A stretch of DNA of 64,000 bases, from NCBI GenBank assembly GCA_052379845.1, contig JBQTCF010000005.1, one strand, 5' to 3'. The translations under genes and the position numbers were made by a program. The notes beneath the pieces are model-generated. The model had not been told where the DNA came from. It did not search any database and saw only the letters and a program-made list of their open reading frames with translations. Positions 16,901 through 25,053 of the stretch are shown piece by piece. Each line of letters starts with the position of its first letter. Positions within the stretch are counted from its first letter, which is position 1. This stretch comes from Roseinatronobacter sp052379845 (GTDB lineage: Bacteria; Pseudomonadota; Alphaproteobacteria; Rhodobacterales; Rhodobacteraceae).

Positions 16901-18423
16901 CAGGCGCGGTTACAACCCCGCATCCGTTAGCGACCGAGGCGGGCATGCAGGTGTTGCGCGCTGGCGGCACCGCACCAGAAGCGCTGATTGCTGCGGGCGC
17001 GGTGCTGGCGGTGGTCATGCCGCATTTTTGCGGTCTGGGCGGCGATGCGGTGTGGCTGGTTGCCAGTCCCAAAGGCGGCGCGCGCAGTTTTCTGGCCATT
17101 GGCCAGGGGCTGGATCGTCCGTTTCCCGCGCGCCCCGTTCCGCTGCGGGGGCCAGACTCGATCCTGACAAGTGCGGCTGTTGTGGCAGGCTGGGATCATG
17201 CGTTCGGCTATGCGCGCGCACAACTGGGGGGGCGTGCCAAATGGCAGGATTTGCTTGCCCCTGCCATCGCCCATGCCGAGGCAGGGTTTCCCGTCACCCC
17301 GTCACAGGAATTCTGGGCGCGGTTCAGGGCGGCAGAGCTGCCGACATGGCACGGTTTCGCCCCCATCTTCCTGCAGGATGGCCAGCCCCCTTGCGCAGGT
17401 GCCCCGCTGCGCCAGCCCGAACTGGCCCGCAGCTTGCGTGAAATTGCCCAAGATGGCGCGCAGGCGTTTTATCATGGGGCCCTGTCGCAGCGCATTGTTG
17501 ACGGGTTGCGCGCTTCAGGGGCCGTCATATCGCGGGCGGATCTGGCGCGCACAACCTGCCGCGATGCACGGCCCCTGTCGCTGCCGTATCGCGGTCTGGA
17601 CCTTCTGGCGCCGCCGCCGCCCACGCAGGGGCTGACAACCCTGCAGATCATGGGCCAGCTAGCCGCGGTGGACATGGGCAGCCTTCAGGCAGGCAGCGCA
17701 GATCACATCCATTATTGTGTGGAGGCCGTGAAACGTGCCTTCTTGCAGCGCCACCGCATTGCAGACCCGGCTTTTCATACGGTGGATGCGGCCCACAGCC
17801 TTGCGCCCGATACACTGACTGCGCTGGCCAAAGATATTTCGCTACAAAAGGCTATGCCATGGCCCCATATCTGGCAACATGGCGATACTGTGTTTCTGGG
17901 CGCGATTGATGCGGCGGGCACTGCGGCCAGCGTGTTGCAAAGCATATATTTCGACTGGGGCAGTGGTGTCGTGGCGGGGGAAACGGGCATCCTGTGGCAA
18001 AATCGCGGCGCGGCATTCAGCCATGATCCTGCGCATGTCAACGCATTTGCGCCGGGAAAACTGCCGTTCTACACGTTGAATCCGGGCATTGCCCTTCAGG
18101 CGGGGGTGCCGAAACTTGTCTATGGCACGCAAGGGGCAGACGGGCAGCCCCAAACGCTGGCCATGCTGTTGACGCGCCTGATTGATTTCGGCCAAGCCCC
18201 GGCACAGGCGCTGGCCGGTCCGCGTTTCCTGCTGGGGCGCACCTTTTCGGACAGCCGCGACAGCCTGAAGCTGGAAGGCGATGTGGGCGCGTCCATCTGC
18301 GCTGATCTTGCTGCGCGCGGGCATGCGATCAGCATGATCGCGGCACAAAGCCCGATGGCAGGGTTGGCCGGGGTGGTCCAGAACGGACCTGACGGGCCTG
18401 CGGCATGGCCTGACCCGCGCTAA
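16897..18423 (+). CDS. Gamma-glutamyltransferase family protein
   Basis: This 508-residue N-terminal-nucleophile hydrolase of the GGT family is autocatalytically cleaved into large and small subunits. The nucleophile should be T331 in HGDTVFLGAID, the counterpart of the usual TTH motif. GLGGDAVWL and the small-subunit NPGIALQAG and VYGTQGADGQPQ regions are recognisable. Unlike classic periplasmic GGTs it has no signal peptide, so it may act in the cytoplasm on peptides brought in by the adjacent importer. The GTG start overlaps the tetR stop by 4 bp. Release of glutamate from glutathione-like gamma-glutamyl compounds is likely; cephalosporin-acylase-like activity is a family alternative. Confidence 0.85.
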   Translation: MTGAVTTPHPLATEAGMQVLRAGGTAPEALIAAGAVLAVVMPHFCGLGGDAVWLVASPKGGARSFLAIGQGLDRPFPARPVPLRGPDSILTSAAVVAGWDHAFGYARAQLGGRAKWQDLLAPAIAHAEAGFPVTPSQEFWARFRAAELPTWHGFAPIFLQDGQPPCAGAPLRQPELARSLREIAQDGAQAFYHGALSQRIVDGLRASGAVISRADLARTTCRDARPLSLPYRGLDLLAPPPPTQGLTTLQIMGQLAAVDMGSLQAGSADHIHYCVEAVKRAFLQRHRIADPAFHTVDAAHSLAPDTLTALAKDISLQKAMPWPHIWQHGDTVFLGAIDAAGTAASVLQSIYFDWGSGVVAGETGILWQNRGAAFSHDPAHVNAFAPGKLPFYTLNPGIALQAGVPKLVYGTQGADGQPQTLAMLLTRLIDFGQAPAQALAGPRFLLGRTFSDSRDSLKLEGDVGASICADLAARGHAISMIAAQSPMAGLAGVVQNGPDGPAAWPDPR

Positions 18424-18431
18424 CCTTATGT

Positions 18432-18486
18432 TGTAGCATGTCTTTTTGCGCAAAACCGGTTCCCACTTTTGCGCGACATGCTCTAA
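18432..18486. repeat. Dispersed intergenic palindromic repeat, copy B
   Basis: The spacer between convergent genes contains AGCATGTC, then TGCGCAAAA, then CAAAACCGGTTCCCACTTTT (18451-18470) and TGCGCGACATGCT. The outer parts pair into a long hairpin with a small bulge. The right-hand 36 nt match copy A at 6165-6200 with about three differences. Its position between two stop codons suggests it works here as a bidirectional terminator or mRNA end. Confidence 0.78.
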
Positions 18487-18497
18487 TGCTGCGCGCG

Positions 18498-19556
18498 TCA
18501 GGGCGCAGCCAGATTGCCGATGACCTGCAAAAAAACCTGCGCCGTGTCGGTCCAGTCTGGCAATGTTGCCCCGGCCCGCTGGCTTTTGCGCGACAGCGCA
18601 TCATGCAGGCCCGCATCCGTCAGCAGGTCGCGCAGGGCCTGCGCGAAGGCATCAGCATCATCCGGGGGGACCAGAAGCCCCGCCCCCCGCATCGTTTCAG
18701 GCACCGCGCCTGCGGCACAGGTGACAATCGGCAGGCCATGAAGCTGCGCCTCGCTGATGACCATGCCATAACCTTCATACCGTGTGGCCAGCGCAAACAT
18801 ATGCGCGCGGTTATAGTAGTCTGACAACGCCTGTGGGGGCATCCCGGCTTGGAACCGGACGCGGTTGCGCAGGCCCAGATCATCGCGCACCCCTTTCAGC
18901 CGGGCCAGCAATGCATCATCCTGCACCGCCCCCACGATGACTGACTGCCAGTCAAGATCCGCAATCCGGCCAAGCGCGCGCATCAGCACATCATGGCCTT
19001 TGCGTTCGCAAATCAGGCCAACTGTCAGAATAAGTGGCGGGTCATCCTTGCGCGGGACGGGCAGGGCGGGGGCTGCGCGGTCAAAACCGGGCGGGGCTAT
19101 GGTGACGCGCGCGCCGTCAACGCCGAATTGCTGGGCCAGAATTTCCTTGATATGCCCTGACGGCACAATGACATGTGCAGCATGGCGCAAATTCGCGCCC
19201 TCGCGGGCCATCAATTCCGCAGCACGCGCTTGGGGAAGCCCCGTTTCCAGCCCAAGCGGATGGTGCAACATGACAATCACGCGCCGGTCCAATGCGGCCA
19301 CATCACGGGTTTGCATCGCCCCGAAGGCCAGCCCGTCAATGATGACCGGCATATGCGGTGGCAATCCGCGCAACAGCGCCAATGTGGCCGCAGTATCATG
19401 GGCGTCAGGCGCCGGCCAGCTTGCGGGCAGGGCCAGATGGCGCACGGGCTGGCCCAGAGCGCGCAGGGTTTCAATCACGCGGCGGTCATATTGCGTGCCA
19501 CCACTGCGCGCCTGAATGTCGCCGGGCAGCGCGAAGGCAATTTCCGCCACACTCAT
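18498..19556 (-). CDS. Glycosyltransferase family 4 protein
   Basis: This 352-residue GT-B glycosyltransferase has the Glycos_transf_1 C-terminal half: LILTVGLICERKGHDVLMRA, then FALATRYEGYGMVISEAQLHG with the conserved glutamate, and GLLVPPDD. No membrane segment is visible, so it is cytoplasmic or peripheral. ATG 19556 overlaps the stop of the OpgG-type gene (ATGA), so it is the last gene of the b561-opgH-opgG operon. GT4 enzymes are retaining transferases using sugar nucleotides. Its presence suggests that the periplasmic glucan, or a lipid-linked relative, carries an extra sugar. Donor and acceptor cannot be read from the sequence. Confidence 0.87.
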   Translation of the reverse strand: MSVAEIAFALPGDIQARSGGTQYDRRVIETLRALGQPVRHLALPASWPAPDAHDTAATLALLRGLPPHMPVIIDGLAFGAMQTRDVAALDRRVIVMLHHPLGLETGLPQARAAELMAREGANLRHAAHVIVPSGHIKEILAQQFGVDGARVTIAPPGFDRAAPALPVPRKDDPPLILTVGLICERKGHDVLMRALGRIADLDWQSVIVGAVQDDALLARLKGVRDDLGLRNRVRFQAGMPPQALSDYYNRAHMFALATRYEGYGMVISEAQLHGLPIVTCAAGAVPETMRGAGLLVPPDDADAFAQALRDLLTDAGLHDALSRKSQRAGATLPDWTDTAQVFLQVIGNLAAP

Positions 19557-21112
19557 ACGCCGCCCCCATGGCTGCGCGTCCAGCGGTGCAACCACACTGG
19601 CGCCAGCAGCGCCCCCGATGGCACGCGCAGGCGCAACCGCAGTTCTGCAACTGTCATGTCAGGGGGTGGTGTAAAGACGAAACTGGCCCGCCACGCCCCG
19701 TTTTCTTCGCGCAACGGGTAGAAGGCGGCACCTGTAATATGCTGCGTTGCCGCGTCCGATCCGAAATCAAGCTGGGCTTGCGTGTAATCTGCGCTGTCCC
19801 CTGTGCCGGAGGCGGGCGTGAAGTCCAGAACAAAAAGCCGCCCTTCGGCTGCGTTTGGTTCAATCCCTGACGCGCTGCGCAGCGGCAGCAGCGGATAATC
19901 CTGCGCGGGCAATGCAGCAGGGCCGGGGGCGCACCAGTCCAGCCTGTAGGCGAAGCGGTGTTCGCCGGGTTCCAGCGCGGTACGGGGGCGCCAGAAGGCC
20001 ACGATGTTATCGGCAAATTCATTCGGTGTTGGAATTTCCAGCAGCGTGACCGCCCCCGCCCCCCAATCGCCCAAGGGGGTGACCCATGCAGACGGACGAC
20101 GGTGATAGGCCCCTTCCTGATCGCGGAAATGGCTGAACTGAACGGGCATCTGCATCAACCCGAACCCGCGGGGGGCGGTATCCGCGAAAGCGGACATTTG
20201 CACCTGCGCGGGGTTGGCAAGCGGACGCCACAGCCGTTCGCCTGCGCCATTATCCATCACCAGAACATCGCTGTCATGCACAGCGGGGCGGAAATCATCA
20301 ACTGCGGCGGGGCCAAGGTCGTTATGCTGGAACATGGATGTCAGGGGCGCAATGCCCGCATCGTCAATGCGGGTGCGCGCGAACAGATGCAAGCTGCACT
20401 CCATGGTTGTGGTGTCGCCCGGTGTCAGTGTCGCAATCAGGGCCGCTGCACAGCGCGGGCTGTCCACAAGGCAGCCGAACTGCAGGCTGGACCCGCTGTC
20501 AAACACCGCGATATGGCGCGTGACGGGAAATTCCTCGGGTTCGGGGCCGCCAGTGCCAAGCGCCAGCGCGCGCGCCGACAGGCCATAGACCGTGCCCTTG
20601 GCCAGCGCGCGGAAGTAACTGGCCCCCTGCAGCACAAGCACTTCGTCCCATATGCCCGGCCGGTTTAGCTGATGGCGCAGCCGCAGCCCTGAAAACCCCA
20701 TATCCGGCAGGACGCCTGCTTGCGGGGGCGGGGTGAAATAGCGCGGGTCATAGTCAAACAGTTGCGCGGAAAATACCGTGTCATGGTCCGGCAGGTCAAT
20801 ATTCACAGGGTCGCGGAACAACCAGCCCGGCGGCAGCAGATCGGCCATGAAATGCGGCCCCAGCGCCAGATCAGCAGCATACCCGCGACGGGGCCGGATG
20901 CCGCGATAGCTGTCATATGTCAATGCCGCGAAAGGCGGGTTCAGCACTTGCGGGCGCGGCGCATAGGGGGATGCCGCCAGATGGCGGGCAGCGTCAATCA
21001 TGGCCTGCGGGTCTGGCAGGGGGGCCGGTGCCTCTGCCAGCGCCGCAGATGACGACAGCACAGGCCCCAGCGCAGCCGCGCACACCCCGTTCAGAAAATC
21101 ACGTCTGTTCAT
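19553..21112 (-). CDS. Periplasmic glucan biosynthesis protein OpgG/OpgD (MdoG family)
   Basis: This 519-residue protein of the MdoG/OpgG family acts in the periplasm on osmoregulated periplasmic glucans made by OpgH. The N-terminus MNRRDFLNGVCAAALGPVL is a twin-arginine signal, which is typical of the OpgD paralogue. The beta-sandwich family text is clear: FAALTYDSYRGIRPR, PIGWLFRDPV-like PPGWLFRDPVNIDLPDHDT, GASYFRALAKGTVYGLSARA and EGAYHRRPSAWVTPLGDWG. Start and stop overlap both neighbouring genes by ATGA, so expression is coupled to opgH upstream and the GT4 gene downstream. Recent work assigns glucan-hydrolase activity to the family, so trimming or cyclisation of the glucan is possible. 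OpgG and OpgD cannot be separated with certainty. Confidence 0.9.
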   Translation of the reverse strand: MNRRDFLNGVCAAALGPVLSSSAALAEAPAPLPDPQAMIDAARHLAASPYAPRPQVLNPPFAALTYDSYRGIRPRRGYAADLALGPHFMADLLPPGWLFRDPVNIDLPDHDTVFSAQLFDYDPRYFTPPPQAGVLPDMGFSGLRLRHQLNRPGIWDEVLVLQGASYFRALAKGTVYGLSARALALGTGGPEPEEFPVTRHIAVFDSGSSLQFGCLVDSPRCAAALIATLTPGDTTTMECSLHLFARTRIDDAGIAPLTSMFQHNDLGPAAVDDFRPAVHDSDVLVMDNGAGERLWRPLANPAQVQMSAFADTAPRGFGLMQMPVQFSHFRDQEGAYHRRPSAWVTPLGDWGAGAVTLLEIPTPNEFADNIVAFWRPRTALEPGEHRFAYRLDWCAPGPAALPAQDYPLLPLRSASGIEPNAAEGRLFVLDFTPASGTGDSADYTQAQLDFGSDAATQHITGAAFYPLREENGAWRASFVFTPPPDMTVAELRLRLRVPSGALLAPVWLHRWTRSHGGGV

Positions 21113-23580
21113 GCGGCATTCATCCTTTGCGTCACGCGCCCCTGGTTGGTTTTGGCCGTATCCGGCGCGCGTAAAACCACCATGCTGTAGGTCATGATAC
21201 CCGCGCGGTAGGCTTGCGTCAGGGCATTGCCGCCCACCATATTGGCAAATATCGCAAACCGCGACAGGCCCAGCCAGTCCGCGACCGGCCCCGCATAGCG
21301 CAAGGCGTGGTCGCGCATGCGGTTCAGGCGCAGCAATGCGTTCAGGTCATGCGTGGCCAGCGATGTGTAGCCCAGCGCCTGCGCCTGCGCGATAAACGTG
21401 CTTTGTGCCGTCACATGGCCCAGACGCCACCCTTTGCGGAAGGTGCGCACAAGGGCGCGTTCGCGGGGCGACAGGTGGTCATCGGGGCGGGCCAGCATGT
21501 CATCCACCACAACCAGCACGCCCCCCGGTGCCAGATGGGACCGCGCCGCTTCCAGAAAACGCGCCGCGCTGTCAATATGGACATGGCTTTCGATGGCCAA
21601 AACAAGGTCCGCGCGTGGCAGGTCCATGGGCTGCGTGAAATCTGACTGCACGAAGCGGCATTGCTGCTCCAGCCCCAGCGCGCGGGCATGCATCCGCCCC
21701 AGCCGGACCTGTTGCGCGCTTAGGGTAATGCCCGCCATTGACGTGTCGGGCCACAGCCGCGCCAGATGAAACAGGCTGCCACCCACCCCGCACCCCAGAT
21801 CACACACATGGTGCGGCGCGCGACCCAGCGCCGCCAGCGCGGCATTGGCAATCAGGTCATTGGCATGCGCGGCGGCCGCTTGCGTGCAGGTGATCCCCTG
21901 TGCCCAAAGCGGGCGATGGATGGCCAGCGCCGCACCAGTGCCGCCAACCGCCAGAAAGCGTGCTGTGCTGGCATCGTAATAGCGCGCGACCGGATCATCC
22001 CTGGCGGGGGCGTCAAGCCAGCCAATCAGCCACGGTGCAGCCAGCAGCGGCCCGACCACTGGCAGCACCATCGCCGCCGACAGCAGTGCGGTTGCGGGTG
22101 TGCCGATCATGACCTGCGGGGTCAGGACACTGGCCAGAATGGCCCCTGCGGCCAGCTGTTCCCCGCGCCCTGTAAACCGCGCTGCCCCACCCGCCTGACC
22201 AGAAGGTTGCCACCCCGCATCCTTGCCCGCCAGCAGCGCCAGCAAGAAGCCACTGCGCCGTAACATGCCGATGGGGGCAAAGAGCGTGGTCAACCATAAT
22301 TCTGCCACTAACGCCCGCCCCAAAACCCGCCTGCGCGCCGCCCGCCGCAACGCCCCGCGCCCAGCCGCAACACCCATGAATTTGGGCACCAGCAGCACCA
22401 GAAGCGCGCCCAGCAGCGACCAGACAGCCTGCGCGTTGGCATGAACCGCCCCTGACCCCATCAGCAAAACCAGCGCCAGCCAGATCGGGGCCGACAGGTA
22501 GGAATGAATGCCTGCCAGAAAATGCAGGCGGCTGGCAGGGTGCAGGCCATGCCGGCCGATCAGGCGTATGTGTTGCAGATTGCCTTGTGCCCAGCGCCTG
22601 TCACGGCGCAGATGGCCGGACACGCTTTCGGGCGCGTCCTCGAAGCTGCCGCGCGCGTCGGGCGAAATGCACACGCCCCACCCGGCGGCACGCATCAGGG
22701 CGGCTTCCACAAAATCATGGCTGAGCACCGGACCCCCGAAAGGGGGGCGCCCTGACAGCGGCGCCAGTTGCGCGACCATGGCGAAGGCGGCAACCCGCAA
22801 CAGCGCGTTGTGGCCCCAGTAATTGCCCGCATCACCGCTTAAATGCGCCAGACCATGTGCAAAAACTGGCCCGCACAGGCGCGCCGACAGCCGCTGCATG
22901 GCCGCAATCCGGCTGTGCCCCGGACGCAGGGCGATTGCCGCCTGAACAAGGCCAAGTTGCGGGTCTGCTGCCATTGCGGCGCGCATTTGCGCCAGCCGCG
23001 CAGCACTGAAGCCGCTATCTGCGTCCAGCACCAGCATGGTGTCAAACCGGTCCCCATGGGCCTTCAGCCAGTCATGCAGATTGCCGGGTTTACGTCCTTC
23101 GGGCGCGCTGCGATTGCGCCAGATGATGCGGGTGCTGAACGGGGCTAGCGCCGCCTTCTCGCGGTCCAGCGCTTTCGTGTCGGTTGTATCGGACAGCACA
23201 AAAACGGTGCAGGATTGCGCTTGACCGGTGCGTTCCAGCCCTGCAATCAGCGCAGCGATGCGCCGCGCCAAGGGTTCGGGGGGTTCGCCGCATACCAGCC
23301 ATAAAATGGCGCATTGCGAAGTGGCGGGTTGCGGGGTGAATGGTGCGCCTGCCAAGGTGCCTGCAACCGGGGAAGTGCGCAGCACCCAAAACCCCGTAAG
23401 GGCCGTCACCGCCGCCGCTGACAGCCACAGCGCATTGACGCCAAACAGCGCCAGCGCCGCCCCCGCCAAGGCGGGATGTGTGGCTGCCATGTCCAGCCCG
23501 TTCCACAAAAGCGCACTTAACGCGCCCGCCACAGCAAGGCTGGCCAACAGATGCAGGCGGCGCGCGCGTGTCAGCGTCAT
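21109..23580 (-). CDS. OpgH-type glucan glucosyltransferase fused to a SAM-dependent methyltransferase
   Basis: This 823-residue fusion joins two enzymes. Residues about 1-520 are an OpgH/MdoH membrane glucosyltransferase: two N-terminal helices, then the GT2 domain with catalytic acidic pair D186/D188 (VLVLDADSGF), HDFVE at 288-292 and RRDRRWAQGN at 325-334, then about six more helices. OpgH polymerises glucose from UDP-glucose across the inner membrane. Residues about 530-810 are a class I methyltransferase with motif I CDLGCGVGG at 593-601 and VLVVVDDML-type strands, on the cytoplasmic side if topology is conserved. The frame is uninterrupted. It overlaps cytochrome b561 upstream and OpgG downstream by ATGA. 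Methylation of the glucan, its lipid or another acceptor is inference. Confidence 0.88.
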   Translation of the reverse strand: MTLTRARRLHLLASLAVAGALSALLWNGLDMAATHPALAGAALALFGVNALWLSAAAVTALTGFWVLRTSPVAGTLAGAPFTPQPATSQCAILWLVCGEPPEPLARRIAALIAGLERTGQAQSCTVFVLSDTTDTKALDREKAALAPFSTRIIWRNRSAPEGRKPGNLHDWLKAHGDRFDTMLVLDADSGFSAARLAQMRAAMAADPQLGLVQAAIALRPGHSRIAAMQRLSARLCGPVFAHGLAHLSGDAGNYWGHNALLRVAAFAMVAQLAPLSGRPPFGGPVLSHDFVEAALMRAAGWGVCISPDARGSFEDAPESVSGHLRRDRRWAQGNLQHIRLIGRHGLHPASRLHFLAGIHSYLSAPIWLALVLLMGSGAVHANAQAVWSLLGALLVLLVPKFMGVAAGRGALRRAARRRVLGRALVAELWLTTLFAPIGMLRRSGFLLALLAGKDAGWQPSGQAGGAARFTGRGEQLAAGAILASVLTPQVMIGTPATALLSAAMVLPVVGPLLAAPWLIGWLDAPARDDPVARYYDASTARFLAVGGTGAALAIHRPLWAQGITCTQAAAAHANDLIANAALAALGRAPHHVCDLGCGVGGSLFHLARLWPDTSMAGITLSAQQVRLGRMHARALGLEQQCRFVQSDFTQPMDLPRADLVLAIESHVHIDSAARFLEAARSHLAPGGVLVVVDDMLARPDDHLSPRERALVRTFRKGWRLGHVTAQSTFIAQAQALGYTSLATHDLNALLRLNRMRDHALRYAGPVADWLGLSRFAIFANMVGGNALTQAYRAGIMTYSMVVLRAPDTAKTNQGRVTQRMNAA

Positions 23581-24140
23581 TGCCCGGCTTTGCCAAAAGG
23601 GGGCCAGATACGCCCGAACACCCCGTCCCGGCGCATAAGGTGCATCATGGCCGCGCCGATATGCACCAAGATCAGTCCCGCCAGCGCGAAACGGGCATTT
23701 GCGTGAATGGTTTTGGCGGTTTGCGCCAGCGCGTCCGACCGGGGGATGACTGTCGGCAGGCCCAGCGCATCCAGCATTTCAATCGGGAAACCGCCTGCGC
23801 GAACGCGGATATACCCGCTGATCGCCATCACCAGCAACAGCGCATAAAGCGCCCAGTGCGCGGCGCGCGCGGCCCCTGCCTGCAGCGGGGAGATCCCCGC
23901 AGGCATGGGCGGCGCCGGATTGCGCGCCCGCCATGCCAGCCGCATGATGACCAATGCCAAGATCACCACGCCACCATTCTTGTGCAGGATGAACAGCACA
24001 TCCTGCGTCGGGCGTGCAAGCCCGTCCGACACCATGATTGCGCCAACCGGCAGCATGGCAATCACCATGACGGCCACGACCCAGTGCAAAGTGCGGGTCA
24101 TCGGGGCATAGCGTCGCGGGTGCGTCGGGGCAGCGGGCAT
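23577..24140 (-). CDS. Cytochrome b561 family protein
   Basis: This 187-residue four-helix inner-membrane b-type cytochrome of the bacterial cytochrome b561 (CybB) family carries likely haem-ligand histidines in TLHWVVAVMV, LHKNGGVV, and the last helix LILVHIGAAMMH. Such proteins pass electrons from ubiquinol to periplasmic acceptors or superoxide. It is first in the operon with opgH, which it overlaps by ATGA. The link between an electron carrier and glucan synthesis is unexplained. Its promoter lies in the 139-bp divergent region shared with the CDP-alcohol phosphatidyltransferase gene. Confidence 0.9.
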   Translation of the reverse strand: MPAAPTHPRRYAPMTRTLHWVVAVMVIAMLPVGAIMVSDGLARPTQDVLFILHKNGGVVILALVIMRLAWRARNPAPPMPAGISPLQAGAARAAHWALYALLLVMAISGYIRVRAGGFPIEMLDALGLPTVIPRSDALAQTAKTIHANARFALAGLILVHIGAAMMHLMRRDGVFGRIWPPFGKAGQ

Positions 24141-24279
24141 CGTAACATCTTTCCGATTTGCGCACAGGTTTGTCCCCTAACGATAGCTCAATCCAGAAAA
24201 AGGCAAGCGCAAGCGTTTCAAGGGGCGGGTTTTTGTTGACAGGCATTGACTTGGTGCAGGGCACGCTAGTTCGCCGCTT

Positions 24280-25053
24280 ATGGTAGACCTGTCATTTTCC
24301 AAACCTGTCACCCCATTTGCGCGTGTCCAGCTTCAGGCGATCTGCGCGATTGTCTGCGCTGGGGTCATTGCGTCGCTCGGCGGCTATGGGCTGGGGCAGG
24401 CCGCTGGCATGGGGCCGCGCGCAGCGTTGGTTTGTGCCGCGCTTGCAGCGGCGGTCTGGCTGGTTGGGGCCGTTGGGGTTCTGGCAGGGCTGAAGCCCGC
24501 CTATTTCCCGCATGACAGGCTGGGCTTGGCGAATGTTGTCACCCTGTGGCGCGGTGCGTGCATTGCTGCAATGGCGGGGGTGCTGGCAGTGCCGCAGGCG
24601 CTCGCGCAGGGCGGTGGCTGGCTGCTGGCGGGGCTTGCGGCACTTGTTCTTGCGCTGGACGGGGTGGATGGCTGGGCCGCGCGGCGCGCGGGCCTGTCGT
24701 CGCGCTTCGGGGCGCGGCTGGATGTGGAAACCGACGTGGCCTTCGCGCTTGTCACCGCAGCGCTTGCGGTTGCAGCGGGCAAGGTGGGCGTGTGGTTTCT
24801 GGCGCTGGGCCTGTTGCGCCCCGCGTTTTTGGGGGCCGCGTATGTCTGGCCCGTGCTGCGCGCACCCCTGCCCCCGTCACAAAGGCGGCGCATGGTTGCG
24901 GGCCTGCAGATGGGCGCACAGGTGGCGTTGCTGGCCCCGATATTAACCGCGCCGGTTTCGGGACTGGTGGGGGGGGCGGTGCTTTTGGTGGTTGGGGTGT
25001 CCTTTGCAGTGGACATTCGGGCGCTGTTGGCCAGACGGGGGCAAGGCTTGTGA
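24280..25053 (+). CDS. CDP-alcohol phosphatidyltransferase family protein
   Basis: This 257-residue integral membrane enzyme has a complete CDP-alcohol phosphotransferase motif: D127, D130, G131, A134, R135, G144, D148 and D152 fit D-x2-DG-x2-AR-x8-G-x3-D-x3-D. It would join a CDP-activated group to an alcohol to make a phospholipid head group or a related phosphodiester. About six helices are present, plus an N-terminal extension with two helices. It heads the rightward operon and its stop overlaps the GTG of the sulfatase-fold gene. The partner enzyme suggests that the lipid made here supplies a phospho-alcohol group. The exact alcohol cannot be deduced. Confidence 0.88.
   Translation: MVDLSFSKPVTPFARVQLQAICAIVCAGVIASLGGYGLGQAAGMGPRAALVCAALAAAVWLVGAVGVLAGLKPAYFPHDRLGLANVVTLWRGACIAAMAGVLAVPQALAQGGGWLLAGLAALVLALDGVDGWAARRAGLSSRFGARLDVETDVAFALVTAALAVAAGKVGVWFLALGLLRPAFLGAAYVWPVLRAPLPPSQRRRMVAGLQMGAQVALLAPILTAPVSGLVGGAVLLVVGVSFAVDIRALLARRGQGL

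Noticed and set aside
24546..25049. Upstream extension of the sulfatase-fold frame
   Set aside because: The frame is open, but this part lies wholly inside the CDP-alcohol phosphatidyltransferase gene and lacks coding character. GTG 25050 overlaps the preceding stop in the manner of the rest of the operon.
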